Below, piece by piece: positions 12,071 through 18,523 of a stretch of DNA of 18,523 nt; within the stretch, counting starts at the first letter, position 1; every line of letters begins with the position of its first letter. The translations under genes were made by a program, and so were the position numbers. The stretch spans positions 26,975 through 45,497 of the forward strand of contig DCVM01000164.1 in assembly GCA_002327985.1 (NCBI GenBank), read 5' to 3'. This DNA comes from Syntrophaceae bacterium UBA2188 (GTDB taxonomy: Bacteria > Desulfobacterota > BSN033 > UBA1163). A model generated the notes under the pieces. The model did not search any database. It saw only the letters and a list, made by a program, of their open reading frames with translations, and was not told the origin of the DNA.

Positions 12071-13363
12071 ATGAAAACACTCATCCTTTGCGATTTCGAT
12101 GGAACCATTAGTGTCCGGGATATGACCTATGTTCTGGTCACCCGATTTGCCTCAGGAGATTGGGAATCGATTGACCGTGATTTCCGGGAGGGAAAGATCA
12201 GCTCCAAAGAAGCTTATGCAAGGATCGCAAAAATGCTGAATGGTGATCAGTCAGGAGCCCTCCGATTTATTGATGAGCATTCCGATATCGACCCCTTCTT
12301 TTCCTCCTTTTATCAATATTGTCGGGAAAAAGGGATGGATATAAAAATCGTCAGCGATGGTCTCGATTTCTATATCAGGAGAATCCTTGAAATTCACCAT
12401 CTTACAGAAATTCCCTTCTATGCAAATGCAACCCATTTTCGAGAGGAAGGAGGGATCGACATCTCTTTTCCCTGCTCTGAGGACGAATGTGGCCTCTGTG
12501 GAACCTGCAAGAAGAAGATTATCCAGATCCACAGGGGAGAATATGATTCTATTTTTTTTATAGGGAACGGTTTCTCAGACAGGTGTGGGGCCCGGGAAGC
12601 CGATTTCACTTTTGCCAAGCAATCCCTTTACACTTATTGTGTCGAACAGGACATCACCTGCCATTTTTTTAAGGATTTTGGTGACATTCTCAATGATCTG
12701 AAGAAGCAGATCCATGGAATCATCTTTGACCTCGATGGGACACTCATCGAATCCTATGAAGCTATCTTCCTTGCGCTGAAAGAGTGTTTTCAATATTTTG
12801 GGAAGGAAATCTTTCCTTTCCATGATCTCAGAAAATATTTGAAGGCAGATTTGGAAGCAACTCTTTCCCAGTTTTTTACACCAGAAGAAATGAATCAAGG
12901 GATTCCCATCATGCGTAAGAAATATGAGGAGGTTTATCTCGATAAGACTCACTTTTTAGAGGGAGCCAAAGAGGTCCTCGATGCACTCTATTCCGATGGC
13001 GTTGCCCTAGGTATCGCTTCCAATAAATTTGGTCGTTTTTCAAGGGGAGCCATCCAGCACCTCGGTGTTTTACACTATTTTAAATCAGTGCTTGGCGCGG
13101 GAGATGTGCCGAAAAACAAGCCCTTCCCGGATATGATTCACTCTGCCCTGAAGGAAATGGATCTTCCTCCAAAAGAGGCCATCTTTGTCGGGGATACCCT
13201 CACCGATATTGAAGCAGGAAAACAAGCAGGGGTGGATGTTTATGCCCTTCCTTCTGGATTTTATTCCAAGAAGGAACTTTCGCGTGAAAAACCAAAGCGC
13301 TTACTAAATAATCTCCAAGAACTAACCCGAATTGCGAAGAATCCCCTATCCCGACCTCTCTAA
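12071..13363 (+). CDS. Two-domain HAD phosphatase: MtnX-like plus phosphoglycolate-phosphatase-like
   Basis: A 430-residue tandem of two haloacid-dehalogenase phosphatases. The N-terminal half (about 1-210) begins MKTLILCDFDGTIS (nucleophile Asp8, Asp10), has Ser95 in IVSDG and GNGFSD (165-170). It carries a Cys cluster (135, 140, 143, 146; CGLCGTCKK) like that of MtnX, the methionine-salvage phosphatase. The C-terminal half (about 215-410) has IIFDLDGTLIES (Asp220/Asp222), Ser317 and Lys319 in ASNK, Lys350 and FVGDTLTDIEAGKQAG, typical of phosphoglycolate-phosphatase-like enzymes. All catalytic residues are present in both halves. The frame opens 29 codons earlier, in repeat DNA, so ATG 12071 is chosen although it lacks a Shine-Dalgarno. 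The substrates are unknown; mtnP upstream hints at MTA or 5'-deoxyadenosine salvage. Confidence 0.88.
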   Translation: MKTLILCDFDGTISVRDMTYVLVTRFASGDWESIDRDFREGKISSKEAYARIAKMLNGDQSGALRFIDEHSDIDPFFSSFYQYCREKGMDIKIVSDGLDFYIRRILEIHHLTEIPFYANATHFREEGGIDISFPCSEDECGLCGTCKKKIIQIHRGEYDSIFFIGNGFSDRCGAREADFTFAKQSLYTYCVEQDITCHFFKDFGDILNDLKKQIHGIIFDLDGTLIESYEAIFLALKECFQYFGKEIFPFHDLRKYLKADLEATLSQFFTPEEMNQGIPIMRKKYEEVYLDKTHFLEGAKEVLDALYSDGVALGIASNKFGRFSRGAIQHLGVLHYFKSVLGAGDVPKNKPFPDMIHSALKEMDLPPKEAIFVGDTLTDIEAGKQAGVDVYALPSGFYSKKELSREKPKRLLNNLQELTRIAKNPLSRPL

Positions 13364-13448
13364 GTTCGATTTTTTCTTTCTCCGATCCATCTTTTTTCCC
13401 TTTTTCACCTTCCTATTGATGGTCATACACAACCCCGTTTATTGTCAA

Positions 13449-13479
13449 TTTGGTTCTACAAAAATACCAAACTTTTTTC
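13449..13479 (+). terminator. Possible terminator in the convergent gap
   Basis: TTTGGT (13449-13454) and ACCAAA (13466-13471) form a short stem with an 11-nt loop, followed by CTTTTTTC. It lies 85 nt after the double-HAD stop and before the convergent oxidoreductase stop. The stem is AT-rich and weak. The remaining convergent gap (13364-13519) is T-rich on the plus strand and contains nothing else I can name. Confidence 0.35.
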
Positions 13480-13519
13480 TTCCAAGGACAAATGGTGGTA
13501 TCATTGAGTGAGGAGACAG

Positions 13520-14995
13520 TCACTTGGATATTTTTTTTAAAATTTCTTGGGCCACTGTTAATCCGCTGAAGATTTCTCCTCCCAGACCCAAATAGGGGAA
13601 ATTTTCTTTTCCAACCAGGTAAATGCCTTTTGACAAACTCGGTGGAAGAATTCCTTCCCGCCAATGAAAATCAGAAGTGGCTTCGTAAATAAAGTGGGGG
13701 TAAGACCATCTGGGAACATGATCGTTGGCCCACTGAAAATCAACAAATTCAATCTCATGCTCCAGAAAAGGAAAGAGATGACATAAATGTTTCATCACCC
13801 CTTCTTGATAATCAATCAGGAAGGTTTGTTCCCATTTTTCAACGCCTATCAGACATTCAACGGTGAGTGCCCGTCTCCCTTCGGGCGCCTGGGTCTCATC
13901 GCCTCTTGGACTCAGGGAAAGGAATAGGAGATTCCCATCCTCATAGGACCTTTCAAGATCCAAAAGAGAGATCAAAAGATCACTCATGCCAATGGGAACG
14001 GCGTTATCACGAAGTCCTATAAATAAAGGGATCATGACATAGAGGGGCTTGATCCCTTTCCCCCATTTTGAATATTTTTCTCCCTTCGGCCCCAGCAGCG
14101 ATAAAATCCGGTGAAGAGGAGAATTGATGATGAGAAACTTTGACTGAAACACCCTGGGGTCTCTTTCCAGGGATAATGACAACCCCTTCCCCCACCTCCG
14201 ATTTATTCTTTCCACTCTGCCGATTTCTTCAACTCTTCCCCCGGATTGTAAAAACTGACTGAATAGCTCTTTTTCCATTTTTTCTAAATGAATCTCTGTA
14301 TCCCATTGTTGGATCTCTTCTAAAAAAATGTGAGCCGCTAAAAAAAGCGGAAATCGGTCTGAATAAAGATTCCCCCAAGCGGTCAGTTGAAGTTGAAGAT
14401 ATTTCCTGAACTCTTTCGAAAACAGAGAGAGTCTCTGATTCATTTCTTCTTTGGGAATGGAATTGAACGGAAAACAGGTGTGAGTAAAAGAACGTTTTCG
14501 AAAGGGGAAAAAGGGCGAGCCCCTTTTTTTTTCTCTCCCCTTTTGTAAAAGATGCTGGAGGTGATCCAAATCATTATAAAGTGATTCAATTTGAACAGTT
14601 TCTGGGGGGAATTCTCTCTTCCATTCCTTCTGGTTTAGGGTGCGCTGGGGGAAAATGTCAATGCGGGCCTTAGGAAGGATCACTTGAAAGGAAGCTCTCT
14701 GCTTGGATTTATCTGAACTGACCTGTGTGAGCTTCCCCTCTGGCTTGCTACCTTTCCAAAGAGGAAGGTTCAATGCCTGAGAGATGACTTTTAAAATATG
14801 GGTGCTTAATCGTTTTTCTGAAAAGTTCGAAAAGGGAACAAAATGGTATCCCTGATTTGAATAGAAGGACTGGAATCCTTTTTCTCTCAAAAGCAAAACG
14901 GGGAGCTTATTCTTTGACAAAATGGTCCCGGCCAACAGACCGCCCAGGCCAGAACCGAATACAATTACCTCTTGTTCTTTTCCCTTTGGTTTCAT
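13520..14995 (-). CDS. CrtI-like FAD-dependent oxidoreductase
   Basis: A 491-residue flavoprotein of the phytoene-desaturase/amine-oxidase type. The N-terminus has the Rossmann FAD motif VIVFGSGLGGLLAGTILS (10-27, GxGxxG at 14-19), followed by an acidic strand end LLLRE. The C-terminus closes with the matching FAD-contact segment GIYLVGKENFPYLGLGG and EIFSGLTVAQEIL. The middle (about 60-330) is diverged, rich in Lys, Phe and Leu, and shows no carotenoid-specific feature, so the substrate cannot be named. No signal peptide or clear membrane span is seen. ATG start with only a weak ribosome site. It follows purM by 61 nt on the same strand and is probably cotranscribed. No carotenoid genes are in the window. 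Confidence 0.82.
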   Translation of the reverse strand: MKPKGKEQEVIVFGSGLGGLLAGTILSKNKLPVLLLREKGFQSFYSNQGYHFVPFSNFSEKRLSTHILKVISQALNLPLWKGSKPEGKLTQVSSDKSKQRASFQVILPKARIDIFPQRTLNQKEWKREFPPETVQIESLYNDLDHLQHLLQKGREKKRGSPFFPFRKRSFTHTCFPFNSIPKEEMNQRLSLFSKEFRKYLQLQLTAWGNLYSDRFPLFLAAHIFLEEIQQWDTEIHLEKMEKELFSQFLQSGGRVEEIGRVERINRRWGKGLSLSLERDPRVFQSKFLIINSPLHRILSLLGPKGEKYSKWGKGIKPLYVMIPLFIGLRDNAVPIGMSDLLISLLDLERSYEDGNLLFLSLSPRGDETQAPEGRRALTVECLIGVEKWEQTFLIDYQEGVMKHLCHLFPFLEHEIEFVDFQWANDHVPRWSYPHFIYEATSDFHWREGILPPSLSKGIYLVGKENFPYLGLGGEIFSGLTVAQEILKKISK

Positions 14996-15056
14996 CTCAT
15001 GATGAGGTTGGATGAATCATATAAGGGTGCGGAGAGGGTGATGAGGAAAAGAGGGA

Positions 15057-16109
15057 TCAGATAAAGGCAATCGTTTCTTGTTCCCGTTCTGTTTTTTCCA
15101 CCTCACCGATGATATAAGACTTTTCCCCTAAAGAATTGAGCCTATCCAGGATGTCCTCGACCTCTTTCGGCCTGACGATGAGAATCATTCCAATCCCATT
15201 ATTAAACGTCCGAAGCATCTCCTCTTCAGAAATTTTTCCTTTCTCTTTCAGGAAGGAGAAAATGGGATGGATAGACCAGGAGCCTCGGTGGACAATCGCT
15301 TTACAGCCCTTTGGAATGATTCTCGGGAGGTTTCCCGTAATACCCCCACCCGTGATATGAGCAATACCTCCGATATGGAAGTCTCGCGTGAGATTGAGGA
15401 TGGTCTTGACATAAATGCGGGTCGGGCGAAGTAGCTCTTCACCCAATATCCCTCCGATCTCTTCCACTCGTTTCTCCAGGGCCATTTGGTGTCGATCGAG
15501 AAGCAATTTCCTTACTAAAGAGTATCCATTGCTGTGGAGGCCACTGGAGGCGATTCCAATCAATTTATCCCCGACGGTCACATTCGATCCGTCAATGAAT
15601 TGAGAATCCTCTACAATGCCGACAACGAAACCCGCCAGATCGTATTCCCCTGCTTTATAAAATCCCGGCATTTCAGCCGTCTCACCACCAATGAGTGAAC
15701 ATTCAGCTTCGATACACCCTTTCACAATCCCAGAGACCACCTTCATCGATTTCTCGGTATCCAGTTTTGACGTGGCAAAATAATCTAAGAGGAAAAGAGG
15801 TTTGGCCCCACTGACGATGATGTCATTCGCACACATGGCTACCAGATCAATGCCGACGGTATCATGACGATCCATCCTGAAAGCGACCTTCAGCTTAGTT
15901 CCCACTCCGTCAGTAGAAGAGACGAGAATCGGTTTTTTATATCGTTCCAAATTCAAAGAAACGCACCCTGCAAACCCGCCTATTTTCGTCAATACCTCCG
16001 GTCGGAACGTAGACTCCACTATCGGTTTGATCGCCTGAACAAAAGCGTCTCCCTTCTCAACATCCACCCCTGCATTTCTGTAAGTCACCTTCTTCATGCT
16101 CTCATTCAT
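15057..16109 (-). CDS. purM: Phosphoribosylformylglycinamidine cyclo-ligase (AIR synthetase)
   Basis: ATP-dependent ring closure of FGAM to aminoimidazole ribotide in purine synthesis. The 350-residue product is full length. Motifs are TYRNAGVDVEKGD (9-21), STDGVGTKLKVA (65-76), DLVAMCANDI (88-97), GGETAEMPGFY (141-151) and SSGLHSNGYSLVRK (188-201), followed by the HITGGGITGNLPRI segment. The ATG at 16109 has little ribosome site. An ATG four codons later (16097) begins MKKVTYRNAGVD, which matches relatives better, so the true start is uncertain by 12 nt. It is first of a two-gene unit with the FAD oxidoreductase and is divergent from queA. Confidence 0.95.
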   Translation of the reverse strand: MNESMKKVTYRNAGVDVEKGDAFVQAIKPIVESTFRPEVLTKIGGFAGCVSLNLERYKKPILVSSTDGVGTKLKVAFRMDRHDTVGIDLVAMCANDIIVSGAKPLFLLDYFATSKLDTEKSMKVVSGIVKGCIEAECSLIGGETAEMPGFYKAGEYDLAGFVVGIVEDSQFIDGSNVTVGDKLIGIASSGLHSNGYSLVRKLLLDRHQMALEKRVEEIGGILGEELLRPTRIYVKTILNLTRDFHIGGIAHITGGGITGNLPRIIPKGCKAIVHRGSWSIHPIFSFLKEKGKISEEEMLRTFNNGIGMILIVRPKEVEDILDRLNSLGEKSYIIGEVEKTEREQETIAFI

Positions 16110-16129
16110 CCTAAATCAAAATATGTTTA

Positions 16130-16158
16130 AGATTAATCGATCCTCCTTAAAATGTCAA
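16130..16158 (-). promoter_or_regulatory. Candidate purM promoter
   Basis: In the purM-queA divergent gap a consensus TTGACA reads on the minus strand at 16153-16158, but the -10 at 17 nt, TAATCT (16130-16135), matches only three of six positions. A second TTGACA stands 27 nt upstream (16180-16185) without a good partner. An AAGGAGG (16142-16148) lies between -35 and -10 with no gene start at proper spacing. No convincing plus-strand promoter for queA was found. Confidence 0.35.
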
Positions 16159-16267
16159 CCTCGTGGTATAGCTGCGATTTGTCAAGATATCCTCAATATT
16201 TTACTTGCAGATTAAGACGGACTTTGTTAGTTTTATTGAGTTTTAGTTGTATTTCTGGTGAATGAAT

Positions 16268-17296
16268 ATGATCATTGAAGAGTTCGATTACCCACTCCCT
16301 TCCTCCTTGATCGCTCAGTACCCATCCCCCCAAAGAGGTAAGACTTCCTTAATGATTCTTCACCGTCATACAGGTTTGATCGAGCACCGTAGCTTTCAAG
16401 CGTTGACTCAATATGTGAAGGCTGGCGATCTTCTTGTCATGAATAATACTCGTGTACTTCCAGCTCGACTCATTGGGAAAAAGGAAACGGGAGGAAGAGT
16501 CGAAGTGCTTCTCATCCCTTTATGGAATGGAACAAAGGGAGAATGGAAAACCTTGATTAAAGGCTCAACAAAGGGGAAACGAAGGATTCGAATCCGATTT
16601 GAGCAGGGATTTGAAGGCGACGTAGAAGAGATAAAGGATGGGAAAGGAAGGATCCATTTCTCTTATCCAGGCGAGGTGATGGACATTCTTCAAAAGATCG
16701 GTCACATCCCACTCCCTCCCTACATCAAGCGAGGAGATGAACCTCTGGACAGGGACCGTTATCAGACGATTTTTGCAAAGAAGGAAGGATCCATAGCCGC
16801 CCCCACTGCAGGCCTCCATTTTACCCATGATTTACTTCATTCGCTTAAGCAGAATGGAATACGGACCGTAGAAATCACTCTTCATGTCGGGATCGGAACC
16901 TTTGCCCCCATAAAAGTCCGGAATATCGAAGGCCACCCCATGGAAGCAGAATGGGTTGAGATATCAGAGGAAACGGCAAAAGAAATAAAGGAGACCAAAG
17001 CCCGGAGTGGAAGGGTCATTGCTGTGGGAACAACCACCACGCGTGCTCTTGAATCCTTTTCCAATGGAGAGGGAGGGGTGAGGCCTGGGAAAGGGATGAC
17101 CTCTTTATTTATTTATCCTCCCTATCGCTTTCGCGTCATCGATGGATTAGTGACCAATTTTCATCTGCCTAAATCCACGTTGATCATGTTGACATCCGCC
17201 TTTGCGGGAAAAGACTTATTAATGAAGGCCTACGAAGAAGCCATTTGCAGAAAATATCGATTTTATAGTTATGGCGATGCCATGCTGATCCTCTAA
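16268..17296 (+). CDS. queA: S-adenosylmethionine:tRNA ribosyltransferase-isomerase
   Basis: Moves the ribosyl part of SAM onto preQ1 in tRNA to form epoxyqueuosine, releasing adenine and methionine. The product is 342 residues from ATG 16268; an ATG two codons earlier (16262) is also possible, but GGTGA fits the second better. Motifs (numbered from the second ATG) are FDYPLPSSLIAQYPS at the N-terminus, GDLLVMNNTRVLPARL (about 53-68), SIAAPTAGLHFT, TLHVGIGTFAPIK and the C-terminal NFHLPKSTLIMLTSAFAG. All are standard and the length is typical. It is followed by tgt after a 44-nt gap filled by palindromes; queA-tgt is the classic queuosine pair. Nothing is odd in the coding sequence. Confidence 0.96.
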   Translation: MIIEEFDYPLPSSLIAQYPSPQRGKTSLMILHRHTGLIEHRSFQALTQYVKAGDLLVMNNTRVLPARLIGKKETGGRVEVLLIPLWNGTKGEWKTLIKGSTKGKRRIRIRFEQGFEGDVEEIKDGKGRIHFSYPGEVMDILQKIGHIPLPPYIKRGDEPLDRDRYQTIFAKKEGSIAAPTAGLHFTHDLLHSLKQNGIRTVEITLHVGIGTFAPIKVRNIEGHPMEAEWVEISEETAKEIKETKARSGRVIAVGTTTTRALESFSNGEGGVRPGKGMTSLFIYPPYRFRVIDGLVTNFHLPKSTLIMLTSAFAGKDLLMKAYEEAICRKYRFYSYGDAMLIL

Positions 17297-17304
17297 ATTA
17301 AAGA

Positions 17305-17334
17305 CGCTAAGCGCTTAGCGCTATGCGCATAGCG
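17305..17334. repeat. Two overlapping perfect 16-bp palindromes before tgt
   Basis: CGCTAAGCGCTTAGCG (17305-17320) and CGCTATGCGCATAGCG (17319-17334) are each perfect palindromes that share two bases. Together they fill most of the queA-tgt gap. They appear to be variants of one unit (GCTAWGCGCWTAGC), so this may be a small repeat grown by duplication. As RNA each arm can self-pair or pair with the other. The second palindrome ends 6 nt before the tgt ATG (17341) and contains another in-frame ATG (17323). Confidence 0.75.
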
Positions 17335-17340
17335 AAAGAT

Positions 17341-18483
17341 ATGGCTTTTCATTTCGAGATCATCAAAAAAGATAACTCTTCCGAGGCAAGACTGGGGCGA
17401 ATTGAAACAGACCATGGGATTCTTAGTACCCCTGCTTTTCTCCCTGTGGGAACACAAGGAACGGTCAAATCCCTCACCCCAGAGGAGCTTATGGAGATAG
17501 GAGTCGAGGCTATCCTGGGAAACACCTACCACCTTTATCTCAGACCAGGTCATGGGACGATTGGCCGATTAGGAGGGCTTCACCAATTCATCCATTGGGA
17601 AAAGCCCATTTTGACAGATAGCGGAGGCTTCCAGATTTTCAGTCTCGGAAGCCTTCGAAAGATTTCAGAAGAGGGAGTGACCTTTCAATCTCACCTGGAT
17701 GGTTCTCCCCACTTCCTCACACCAGAAAAGGTGGTGGAAATTCAGAGGGTTCTCGGATCTGATATAGCTATGGTTCTTGATGAATGTGCCCCCTACCCTT
17801 CTCCTTATGAATATGTCAAGACCTCGATGGAACGAACAAGCCGTTGGGCAAAAAGGAGTCTAAAAGAGAGGAGAGGAACCGATCCTGCTCTCTTTGCCAT
17901 TGTTCAGGGAGGAATGTATCGGGATTTAAGAGAAAAGAGTGCTCAAACATTGGTGGAAATGGAATTTCAGGGATACGCCATTGGCGGTCTGAGTGTGGGG
18001 GAACCAAAATCAGCCATGTGGGATGTCCTAAAATGGATTCTTCCTTTTTTGCCAAAAGATCTCCCTCGATATTTAATGGGCGTGGGAACCCCAGAGGATA
18101 TCCTCGAAGCGGTCAGGCTTGGAGTGGACTTTTTCGATTGTGTCCTTCCAACAAGGAATGCTCGAAACGGAACACTTTTTACCTCTTCAGGAAAGATATC
18201 GATCAAACAGGCACAATATGCCGAGGATCGGAGACCTGTCGATGAAACATGCGCTTGTTACACCTGTTGCCATTATTCCAGGGCCTACCTCCGTCATCTT
18301 TATTTATCCAAAGAAATTTTATCATCAAGGTTGAATACTATTCATAATTTGTATTATTATATAAATCTTTTGGGAAAGATTAAGGAAGCCATCCAAGATG
18401 GCAATTTCCTCGATTTTTATCAATCCCAAACCTCACGACACGGATTGGAAAGAGCTATTTCTGTCCATTTTCAATCCCACTGA
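17341..18483 (+). CDS. tgt: Queuine/preQ1 tRNA-guanine transglycosylase
   Basis: Exchanges guanine 34 of GUN-anticodon tRNAs for preQ1, the step before QueA. The product has 380 residues from ATG 17341 (MAFHFEIIKKD), which matches family N-termini; an in-frame ATG at 17323 lies inside a palindrome and is rejected. Motifs are TPAFLPVGTQGTVK, LTDSGGFQIFSL with Asp93, LDECAPYPS, IVQGGMYRDLR, YAIGGLSVGEP, FDCVLPTRNARNG with the nucleophile Asp266, and the zinc site CxCxxC (Cys304, Cys306, Cys309) with His335. There is only a weak AAAG ribosome site, so coupling to queA or structure in the gap may control it. The last 40 bases of the window after the stop contain no gene start I can identify. Confidence 0.96.
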   Translation: MAFHFEIIKKDNSSEARLGRIETDHGILSTPAFLPVGTQGTVKSLTPEELMEIGVEAILGNTYHLYLRPGHGTIGRLGGLHQFIHWEKPILTDSGGFQIFSLGSLRKISEEGVTFQSHLDGSPHFLTPEKVVEIQRVLGSDIAMVLDECAPYPSPYEYVKTSMERTSRWAKRSLKERRGTDPALFAIVQGGMYRDLREKSAQTLVEMEFQGYAIGGLSVGEPKSAMWDVLKWILPFLPKDLPRYLMGVGTPEDILEAVRLGVDFFDCVLPTRNARNGTLFTSSGKISIKQAQYAEDRRPVDETCACYTCCHYSRAYLRHLYLSKEILSSRLNTIHNLYYYINLLGKIKEAIQDGNFLDFYQSQTSRHGLERAISVHFQSH

Positions 18484-18523
18484 GGAAGGCATAAAAAATC
18501 GATATTGTCAAAAATTTTATGAA

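Noticed and set aside
13413..13664. An 83-codon minus-strand frame over the convergent gap and the oxidoreductase end.
   Set aside because: It overlaps the oxidoreductase coding region in another frame, and its peptide looks random.
16137..16148. AAGGAGG upstream of purM as the site of a short leader peptide.
   Set aside because: No ATG, GTG or TTG lies at suitable spacing after it, and the purM start is more than 30 nt away.
17844..18245. A 133-codon plus-strand frame inside tgt.
   Set aside because: It is an alternative frame fully within tgt, whose zinc and catalytic motifs are intact, so it is a shadow.

Overview
This window is about 18.5 kb of ordinary-looking bacterial chromosome, densely coded on both strands, with moderate GC (judged by eye). 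The gene set suggests an anaerobic or microaerophilic bacterium of the Deltaproteobacteria / Desulfobacterota type. The arguments are the block ispE-spoVG-tRNA-Gln-prs, an oxygen-independent adenosylcobalamin (class II) ribonucleotide reductase, a queA-tgt pair, a short-patch repertoire of extragenic palindromes, and good Shine-Dalgarno and sigma-70-like promoter sequences. The lineage is an inference from gene content and order, not from a phylogenetic marker.

Layout. (1) 1-2585, minus strand: a sigma-70-like promoter drives ispE, spoVG, tRNA-Gln(UUG) and prs, with the Shine-Dalgarno of a further gene at the left edge. (2) 2820-3470, minus: a RelE/ParE-Phd/YefM toxin-antitoxin pair with a symmetric operator over its promoter. 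(3) 3519-5605, minus: a Nfu-type Fe-S protein and nrdJ under one promoter, with a perfect 15-bp-arm hairpin between them. (4) 5640-6096: gene-poor, with a short protein-like remnant and a cluster of REP/BIME-like palindromes. (5) 6097-7495, minus: trxB followed by a small exported protein of unknown function. (6) 7527-13363, plus: ndk-rlmN-mtnP-(Mut7-C protein)-rsmD-coaD-(double HAD phosphatase), all same-strand, with extragenic repeats in three of the gaps. (7) 13520-16109, minus: purM followed by a CrtI-like FAD oxidoreductase. (8) 16268-18483, plus: queA-tgt with two overlapping perfect palindromes between them.

How the genes work together. prs, purM, ndk and nrdJ cover PRPP, purine and (d)NTP supply. 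The NrdJ C-terminal cysteine pair needs a dithiol reductant, and trxB lies one operon away. rlmN, rsmD, queA and tgt modify rRNA and tRNA. RlmN releases 5'-deoxyadenosine and S-adenosylhomocysteine, and the adjacent MTA phosphorylase and MtnX-like HAD domain fit salvage of such SAM by-products. coaD and ispE supply CoA and isoprenoid precursors.

I found no CRISPR array, prophage, transposase or obvious new defence system. The most unusual items are the MtnX-like/phosphoglycolate-phosphatase-like HAD fusion, the nrdJ leader hairpin (which also corrects the nrdJ start), the tandem palindromes in front of tgt, and two families of dispersed intergenic repeats.
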